10,955 nt of DNA from Candidatus Omnitrophota bacterium (GTDB lineage: Bacteria; Omnitrophota; Koll11; Zapsychrales; Fredricksoniimonadaceae): positions 1 to 10,955 of the forward strand of contig JAHFGF010000017.1 of assembly GCA_023247595.1 (NCBI GenBank). The letters run 5' to 3'. The translations under genes and the position numbers were made by a program. The notes beneath the pieces are model-generated. The model was given only the letters and a program-made list of their open reading frames with translations, was not told the DNA's origin and did not search any database. Positions 6,931 through 10,955 of this stretch are shown piece after piece; the stretch's first letter is position 1; every line of letters starts with the position of its first letter.

Positions 6931-7233
6931 TTACTTCAGAAAATTTTCGGCCTTTAAAGCCCCTTCGATCTTTTTAAAATCTTCATAATCCACAAAAACA
7001 AGGTCCGGACGCTCGTCGTTTAAGCGGAGCATCTTGGGCATGTGATCTTTGATATTCATAAACGCGATGTAACTGAATTCTGTCTTGCATTGAGGACAAT
7101 GACGGACATCGAGTTTAATGTCCATGGCCTTGCAGGAAGCACAACTGCCGGAAAGCGCGCCGTAAATTAACAAGCGCGATTTGACAAAGGCAAAATCCAT
7201 TTTTTTATAAACACGAAGAAATTTTTCGCTCAT
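6931..7233 (-). CDS. Zinc-ribbon hypothetical protein, 100 residues
   Basis: I do not recognise a named family. The centre holds two CxxC knuckles, C31/C34 (SCASCKA) and C46/C49 (HCPQCKT), spaced as in a zinc ribbon. The N-terminal 25 residues are basic and aromatic. The C-terminal half contains an acidic segment (LVFVDYEDFKKIEGAL). No membrane segment is evident. It could be a nucleic-acid or protein-binding accessory factor. The ATG at 7233 has no Shine-Dalgarno sequence, but an extended -10 promoter sequence (TGTTATAAT) ends eight bases upstream, which would give a nearly leaderless mRNA. It is flanked by hairpin elements C (upstream) and B (downstream). Confidence 0.8.
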   Translation of the reverse strand: MSEKFLRVYKKMDFAFVKSRLLIYGALSGSCASCKAMDIKLDVRHCPQCKTEFSYIAFMNIKDHMPKMLRLNDERPDLVFVDYEDFKKIEGALKAENFLK

Positions 7234-7241
7234 GGGTCGGC

Positions 7242-7249
7242 ATTATAAC
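7242..7249 (-). promoter_or_regulatory. Possible extended -10 promoter before the zinc-ribbon gene
   Basis: On the minus strand TATAAT (7247-7242) is a perfect -10 hexamer, and the sequence ATGTTATAATG contains the TG of an extended -10. No good -35 is seen 17 bases upstream. Transcription would start at or within a base or two of the ATG at 7233. A chance match in AT-rich spacer DNA is possible. Confidence 0.4.
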
Positions 7250-7268
7250 ATAATTAAAAAACACTATT

Positions 7269-7370
7269 GAAATGAATAGAAATTACGAAATTAAGAAATT
7301 TTGATGGTGTTTGGTCAAGCGTGAATAACCACTCTTTTAATTTCCAAATTTCTTAATTTCCACCAATTTC
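7269..7370. repeat. Intra-operonic hairpin element C (GAAATT family)
   Basis: An inverted repeat whose left arm (7269-7302) has four GAAAT(T) words starting at 7269, 7279, 7287 and 7295 (steps 10, 8, 8). The right arm (7339-7370) has four AATTTC words starting at 7339, 7347, 7355 and 7365 (steps 8, 8, 10). The two arms are therefore mirror images in word spacing. The loop is about 36 bases. The right arm supplies the last five codons and the TAA stop of the upstream cysteine-cluster gene (KEIGGN end). The right arm shares a 26-base exact stretch with element E (7337-7362 and 10905-10930). Confidence 0.75.
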
Positions 7371-7664
7371 CTTCGCCTTATTTAGTTCTTTCTTATACCC
7401 GCAACATTCATCCCCGGGCCAGGAGGTGTGCAGAATCTGGCGTATCGGAACACATTTAAATATTTTTCCGCTCACGGTTTTATGTTCACCAAAACGGTTC
7501 ACGTAAATACTGCAGTGATACTCGCCCTTTTTACTTCCGCGCAGATGTTCGCAAGGATCGCCTTCCGTAACTCCGCAACAGGCGCCGCAGCGTCCGCAAA
7601 GCGATTCCCACCGCTCTTGCTGAATATCATGCCACTGTTCGTATCTCTTTTCTCGCGATTCCAT
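7353..7664 (-). CDS. YkgJ-like cysteine-cluster protein, 103 residues
   Basis: A small cytoplasmic protein of the YkgJ/zinc- or iron-chelating cysteine-cluster type. The signature is C23-GRC26-GAC29-C30, then GDPCEHL (C38), YHCSIY (C51), RFGEHKTVSGKIFKCVPIR (C71) and DECCGYKK (C87, C88). Nine cysteines in about 65 residues point to a bound metal or Fe-S cluster, but the family's function is not established. The start at 7664 lies 17 bases after the trpF stop, with no strong ribosome-binding site. The last five codons and the stop lie inside hairpin element C, so the natural C-terminus may have been altered by insertion of that element. It is one of four non-trp genes between trpF and trpB. 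Confidence 0.87.
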   Translation of the reverse strand: MESREKRYEQWHDIQQERWESLCGRCGACCGVTEGDPCEHLRGSKKGEYHCSIYVNRFGEHKTVSGKIFKCVPIRQILHTSWPGDECCGYKKELNKAKEIGGN

Positions 7665-7681
7665 AGAAGCGCAACAACCGA

Positions 7682-8350
7682 TTACTCCACATGAGATTTA
7701 ACATTCGGACCGCTGACGTAGCTGACGATCTCGATGAACTCTTTAAGAAGCCGGTGATCTTTTTTCCCCGGCTCGGACTCCACACCGCTGGCCACATCAA
7801 CAGCATAAGGCTTCATGGCATTGACGGGTTCGATCACATTCTTGGAATTTAATCCTCCGGAGAGAATAAACGGCTTATGCTGGCCTTTGATATCCTTAAG
7901 GAGGCTCCAGTTGAATGTTTTTCCGGTCCCCCCATGAAGGGGGACGCCGGCAGCTTCGGTACTTAAAGTATCAAACAAAAATGCATCAACGTTATAGTCT
8001 TTAAGCTGTGAAAGGTCGAAATCTTCCCCCACTTTAAAAACCTTAATGATCTTGGCTCCATAGCGGCGCAGACGATGACAGAAATGATGATCCTCAACAC
8101 CATGCAATTGGACGGCGCCCAAATGACAATGTTCGATGATATCGCGGATAGCGCCTAAAGGCTGGTCCACAAAAATACCGACGGGTGTGATAAAAGGCGG
8201 CAGATCCCCAATGATTTTCTTGGCCTTGGCCGGCGCGATAAAACGCGGGCTCTTTTTATAAAAATTAAAACCCAAGGCCCACGCCCCCAAGTTTGCCGCT
8301 TTTAAAGCATCTTCCCGATTTGTAATGCCGCAAATTTTAACTCTTACCAT
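7682..8350 (-). CDS. trpF: Phosphoribosylanthranilate isomerase
   Basis: Converts N-(5'-phosphoribosyl)anthranilate to the carboxyphenylamino-deoxyribulose phosphate, the third step of the tryptophan branch, on a TIM barrel. It has 222 residues. Catalytic C7 is in VKICGIT and catalytic D128 in FLFDTLS; phosphate-binding loops GGTGKTFNW and LSGGLNSKNV, and the end DVASGVESEPGKKDH, are all present. The ATG at 8350 is preceded by AGGAGATC with a five-base spacing, which fixes it over an upstream in-frame ATG at 8422 that would translate hairpin element D. It is a stand-alone enzyme, not fused to TrpC. It is separated from trpC by 88 bases filled by element D, and followed by the cysteine-cluster gene. 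Confidence 0.97.
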   Translation of the reverse strand: MVRVKICGITNREDALKAANLGAWALGFNFYKKSPRFIAPAKAKKIIGDLPPFITPVGIFVDQPLGAIRDIIEHCHLGAVQLHGVEDHHFCHRLRRYGAKIIKVFKVGEDFDLSQLKDYNVDAFLFDTLSTEAAGVPLHGGTGKTFNWSLLKDIKGQHKPFILSGGLNSKNVIEPVNAMKPYAVDVASGVESEPGKKDHRLLKEFIEIVSYVSGPNVKSHVE

Positions 8351-8352
8351 TT

Positions 8353-8360
8353 GATCTCCT
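8353..8360 (-). promoter_or_regulatory. Ribosome-binding site fixing the trpF start
   Basis: On the minus strand this reads AGGAGATC. The AGGAG core is five bases from the ATG at 8350 and lies just outside hairpin element D, leaving the site accessible. Confidence 0.8.
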
Positions 8361-8369
8361 GCACATTTT

Positions 8370-8437
8370 GTTGCTCGTATCTCGTTGATCGTTGTTCGCC
8401 GTCGGTGACGATCAACGAACAACGACTCCCGAACAAC
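8370..8437. repeat. Intra-operonic hairpin element D (CGANCAA heptamers)
   Basis: Two 29-base arms (8370-8398 and 8409-8437) around a 10-base loop. The right arm and the complement of the left arm are each four tandem heptamers of the form CGANCAA plus a final C, the third unit being divergent in both. They match at 22 of 29 positions, and the differences fall at the variable position N and in the third unit. A perfect 10-bp core pairs 8382-8391 with 8409-8418 in a slipped register. The element begins one base after the trpC stop and ends nine bases before the trpF ribosome-binding site. Confidence 0.75.
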
Positions 8438-8438
8438 A

Positions 8439-9224
8439 CTATTTCCCCATTATCTCCCTAATTTTTCCGCCAATATCCTCGGACTTCATAAATGTTTCCC
8501 CAATAAGAACGGCATGAACGCCTAATTTCCCAAGCCGAAGTATGTCCTCATGACTGTCCAATCCGCTTTCAGCCACGATGATTTTGCCTTGCGGCACTTG
8601 CTCAGCCAGCCGAACGCTCGTTTCTTTATCCACCGTCAATGATTCAAGATTGCGGTTATTGATACCTATAATTTCGGCATCAACGTTTAAAGCTCTCTCG
8701 AGTTCTTGCTCATTATGAACTTCAACCAGGCAATCCAACCCCAAACCATGGGCCGCCGCCATCAAATGTTCCAATTCATCATTGCTCAACAGCGCCACAA
8801 TCAAAAGAATAGCGCTGGCCCCGCAGACAAACGCCTCGTAAACCTGGTGTTCATGAATGATAAAATCTTTCATCAGCGTCGGAACATTAACCTGATCGCT
8901 GATATATCGCAGATACGCGGGCTTGCCCAAAAAATATTTCTCTTCCGTTAAAACAGATATGGCCGATGCCTGATTCTTAAGATAAATTTTAGCGATCTTC
9001 ACAGCATCGAAATCCTCTCGGATAATTCCCCTCGACGGCGATGCTTTCTTAACTTCCGCAATCAAATTCACACGGCCGGGCTTTGAAACGGCTTTTTTAA
9101 AAATTTCATAACGGGCATGTTTGGCCGTATTGATATTTCGTTTTAAATTTTCGTAATAGGACTGCTTTTCTTTAAGCAGTTCCCGTTTATAAATAAGAAT
9201 TTTTTCCAAAAACCCGTTAACCAC
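8439..9224 (-). CDS. trpC: Indole-3-glycerol phosphate synthase
   Basis: Closes the indole ring with loss of CO2 and water, giving indole-3-glycerol phosphate, the TrpA substrate. It is a TIM barrel of about 261 residues. Motifs in order: IAEVKKASPSRG (about 55-66), VLTEEKYFLG (91-100), LMKDFIIHEHQVYEA with K119, LVEVHNEQEL with E168, IGINNRNL with N190, IVAESGL and VLIGETFM. The chosen start is GTG at 9224, which overlaps the trpD stop by eight bases and has AAGGA about 11 bases upstream. An in-frame ATG at 9365 would give a long basic extension inside trpD with no family counterpart. The overlap implies translational coupling of trpD and trpC. The stop is followed after one base by hairpin element D. 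Confidence 0.96.
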   Translation of the reverse strand: MVNGFLEKILIYKRELLKEKQSYYENLKRNINTAKHARYEIFKKAVSKPGRVNLIAEVKKASPSRGIIREDFDAVKIAKIYLKNQASAISVLTEEKYFLGKPAYLRYISDQVNVPTLMKDFIIHEHQVYEAFVCGASAILLIVALLSNDELEHLMAAAHGLGLDCLVEVHNEQELERALNVDAEIIGINNRNLESLTVDKETSVRLAEQVPQGKIIVAESGLDSHEDILRLGKLGVHAVLIGETFMKSEDIGGKIREIMGK

Positions 9225-10236
9225 GATTCGAAAATTCCTTAAGTTGTTCCAGCTTATTATACGCGCGGCCGGAATCAATAGATTCTTGGGCCATTGCGAG
9301 TCCTTCTTTAATAGTCGAAACTTTTTGAGCCGTATAGAGCGCGTACGCCGCGTTGATAAGCACAATATCTCTTGCTGGACCTTTTGACCCTTTTAAAACT
9401 TCTAGCGCGATGCGGACATTATCCTGAATATCTCGAACAGATAAACTCTCATGGCTCGCCCGCTCAATCCCCAACTCTTCGGGGTCAATGTCATAGCTGA
9501 CCACATCCGCGCCGTTAAATTCACTGACAAATGTTTTATCGGCCGTCGTAATTTCATCTAACCCGTCGTTACCGTGGACAACAAGCGCCCGCTTTAATCC
9601 CAGATTTTTTAATACTTCAGCCATCGGTTCAACCAAATCGCGGTTATACACGCCCATCACCTGATGGGTGGCCTGCGCCGGATTTGTTAAAGGTCCGAGG
9701 ATATTAAAAATAGTTTTAACCCCAATGCTTTTTCGAACGGGAGCAATATTTTTCATGGCGGGATGGAGATTTTGGGCAAATAAAAAAGCAATGCCTATTT
9801 CATCCAAACAGCGGCCGAGCATCGCGACATCAAAATTCAAATTAACGCCCAAGGTCTCCAACAAATCAGCGCTGCCGCAAACACTGGAAACCGAACGGTT
9901 GCCGTGTTTGGCAACAGCCACCTCAGCTCCGGCGACAACTAGAGCGCTGATGGTTGAAATGTTAAACGTCCCTTTATGATCTCCGCCGGTTCCGCACGTG
10001 TCTAGAACAACGGCGTGTTCAGTCTTAACCTCGATGACAAATTGCCGCATGATTTCAACGGCTCCGGTGATTTCCTCAACCGTCGGTCCTTTATCATTTA
10101 ACGCTAAAAGATATAATTTTAATTCCTCGGGTGTCGCACCACCGTCCATGATGATCCGCATCACCTCACGGACTTCATCTTTGGAAAGATTGTAGCGGTT
10201 CTGCACCTTATCAATATATTTGCGCATGGAATTCAT
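9217..10236 (-). CDS. trpD: Anthranilate phosphoribosyltransferase
   Basis: Transfers the phosphoribosyl group from PRPP to anthranilate. It has about 339 residues, with the all-alpha N-terminal domain (about 1-70) followed by the class II nucleoside-phosphorylase-like fold. Diagnostic motifs are DTCGTGGDHKGTFNIST (about 79-95, PRPP binding), AKHGNRSVSSVCGSADLLE (about 109-127), ARSIGVKT-like PVRKSIGVKTIFNILGPLTNP, and VVHGNDGLDEIT. The ATG at 10236 gives a usual length. An in-frame TTG at 10248 lies very close to the AAGGAA sequence, and another ATG occurs at 10227, so the start is uncertain by a few residues. It is 30 bases after trpG and overlaps trpC by eight bases. Confidence 0.97.
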   Translation of the reverse strand: MNSMRKYIDKVQNRYNLSKDEVREVMRIIMDGGATPEELKLYLLALNDKGPTVEEITGAVEIMRQFVIEVKTEHAVVLDTCGTGGDHKGTFNISTISALVVAGAEVAVAKHGNRSVSSVCGSADLLETLGVNLNFDVAMLGRCLDEIGIAFLFAQNLHPAMKNIAPVRKSIGVKTIFNILGPLTNPAQATHQVMGVYNRDLVEPMAEVLKNLGLKRALVVHGNDGLDEITTADKTFVSEFNGADVVSYDIDPEELGIERASHESLSVRDIQDNVRIALEVLKGSKGPARDIVLINAAYALYTAQKVSTIKEGLAMAQESIDSGRAYNKLEQLKEFSNRG

Positions 10237-10266
10237 GATGACAAACAAACTTCCTTGAATGGCCTG

Positions 10267-10833
10267 TTACAGACGCAGGAAATTTTTTAAAATCTTCATC
10301 CCTTCTGTGGTCAGAATTGATTCAGGATGAAACTGCACACCCCACAATGGAAGGGTTTTATGACGGACTCCCATGATTTCCTGGTCGTCAACGGTTGATG
10401 CGGTAATTTCTAATTCGTTAGGCAGCGTCTTGGACTCGATAACAAGCGAATGATAACGCGTTGCTTCAAACGGATTATCAACATCTTTAAAAATTTCCCG
10501 ATTATCATGGTTGATTCTGGATGTCTTCCCGTGCATCAAAGATTTGGCATGAATAATATTTCCGCCATAGGCAAACCCGATGGCCTGATGCCCAAGACAC
10601 ACGCCGAGAATTGGTATTTTTCCAGCTAATTTCTGAATGATCTCAACGGAAATTCCGGCATCTTCAGGACGGCCCGGACCAGGAGAAATGACAATCTTCT
10701 CAGGCTTCATGTGTTCCACCTGGGAAACGGTCAAAGCATCGTTGCGGTAAACCTTCATGTCCGCCTTCAACTCGCCGAAATACTGCACGAGGTTGTAGGT
10801 AAACGAGTCGTAATTATCGAGCATCAAAATCAT
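10267..10833 (-). CDS. trpG: Anthranilate synthase component II (glutamine amidotransferase)
   Basis: Hydrolyses glutamine and channels ammonia to TrpE, which makes anthranilate from chorismate. It has 188 residues, a complete class I amidotransferase domain: MLDNYDSFTYNLVQYFGEL at the N-terminus, PGPGRPEDAG (oxyanion region), nucleophile C79 in LGVCLGHQAIG, and H169/E171 in VQFHPESILT. Proteins of this type can also serve p-aminobenzoate synthesis (PabA), but the trpDCF neighbours indicate tryptophan. The start at 10833 has TTAGGTG five bases upstream. TrpE is not in the window and is expected beyond the right edge. The gene lies directly after hairpin element E. Confidence 0.96.
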   Translation of the reverse strand: MILMLDNYDSFTYNLVQYFGELKADMKVYRNDALTVSQVEHMKPEKIVISPGPGRPEDAGISVEIIQKLAGKIPILGVCLGHQAIGFAYGGNIIHAKSLMHGKTSRINHDNREIFKDVDNPFEATRYHSLVIESKTLPNELEITASTVDDQEIMGVRHKTLPLWGVQFHPESILTTEGMKILKNFLRL

Positions 10834-10850
10834 ACAGCACCTAACTTATT

Positions 10851-10938
10851 GAAATTGAGAAATCAAGAAATTCATAGAAATTAAAAATAACTTGGATTCG
10901 TTTGTTAATTTCCAAATTTCTTAATTTCCATTCATTTC
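10851..10938. repeat. Hairpin element E upstream of trpG (GAAATT family)
   Basis: The left arm (10851-10884) has GAAAT(T/C) words starting at 10851, 10859, 10867 and 10877. The right arm (10907-10938) has complementary words starting at 10907, 10915, 10923 and 10933. The arms can pair imperfectly around a loop of about 22 bases. It is in the same family as element C, sharing a 26-base exact stretch in the right arm. The remaining bases of this gene-free region (10834-10850 and 10939-10955) hold the trpG ribosome-binding site and no recognisable gene; a TAA at 10952-10950 could be the end of an upstream gene, but too little is visible. Confidence 0.7.
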
Positions 10939-10955
10939 AATTACGTTTATTACTC

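Noticed and set aside
7269..7370. Element C as a CRISPR array or intrinsic terminator
   Set aside because: The repeats are only 6-8 bases and arranged as two opposed arms without unique spacers; there is no GC-rich stem and no U-tract in the right place.
8423..9365. A longer trpC start at the ATG at 9365
   Set aside because: It would translate about 47 residues out of frame within trpD with no TrpC homology; the GTG at 9224 gives a normal length and overlap.
10834..10955. A trp leader peptide/attenuator or T-box upstream of trpG
   Set aside because: There is no short ORF with consecutive Trp codons and no T-box-like sequence; the region is filled by the GAAATT hairpin and trpE is probably still upstream.

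Overview
The window reads as a compact, almost entirely minus-strand stretch of a bacterial chromosome with moderate GC. It is dominated by a tryptophan biosynthesis operon. All supported genes lie on the minus strand, so the transcription order runs from high to low coordinates. A lipoprotein/periplasm-style DUF3108 protein with a signal peptide suggests a Gram-negative (diderm) cell. The gene style (split trp operon, small zinc-ribbon and cysteine-cluster proteins, short dispersed hairpins) fits an uncultured lineage such as Omnitrophota, but that placement is inference and not proven here.

Layout in transcription order: a non-coding hairpin region at the right edge (10834-10955); trpG (10833-10267); trpD (10236-9217); trpC (9224-8439, starting inside the end of trpD); trpF (8350-7682); a YkgJ-like cysteine-cluster protein (7664-7353); a zinc-ribbon protein (7233-6931); an M20 metallopeptidase/deacylase (6844-5699); a DUF3108 exported protein (about 5715-5014); trpB (4989-3814); trpA (3709-2909); and an M16 zinc protease (2907-1636). 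A sigma70-type promoter then drives a 57-residue hypothetical protein (1483-1310) that ends at a strong intrinsic terminator. Immediately after comes rsfS (1217-798), apparently with an AUU start codon, then argS (752 to beyond the left edge). TrpG, D, C, F, B and A supply all steps from chorismate to tryptophan except the TrpE subunit, which probably lies just beyond the right edge. Four non-trp genes separate trpF from trpB, and a protease gene follows trpA with one base between them.

The most unusual signal is in the spacers. Every spacer inside the trp operon longer than about 60 bases, plus the one before trpG, is filled by a long imperfect inverted repeat. The arms of each are built from short tandem 'words', roughly 7-8 bases long in four of the five. 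The words differ between spacers (GGTAAGA, a GGAACTGG-like word, GAAATTNN twice, CGANCAA), but the architecture and position, right after a stop codon, are the same. Short or overlapping junctions have none. This looks like a class of intra-operonic hairpin element defined by architecture rather than sequence; I do not recognise it as a described repeat family.
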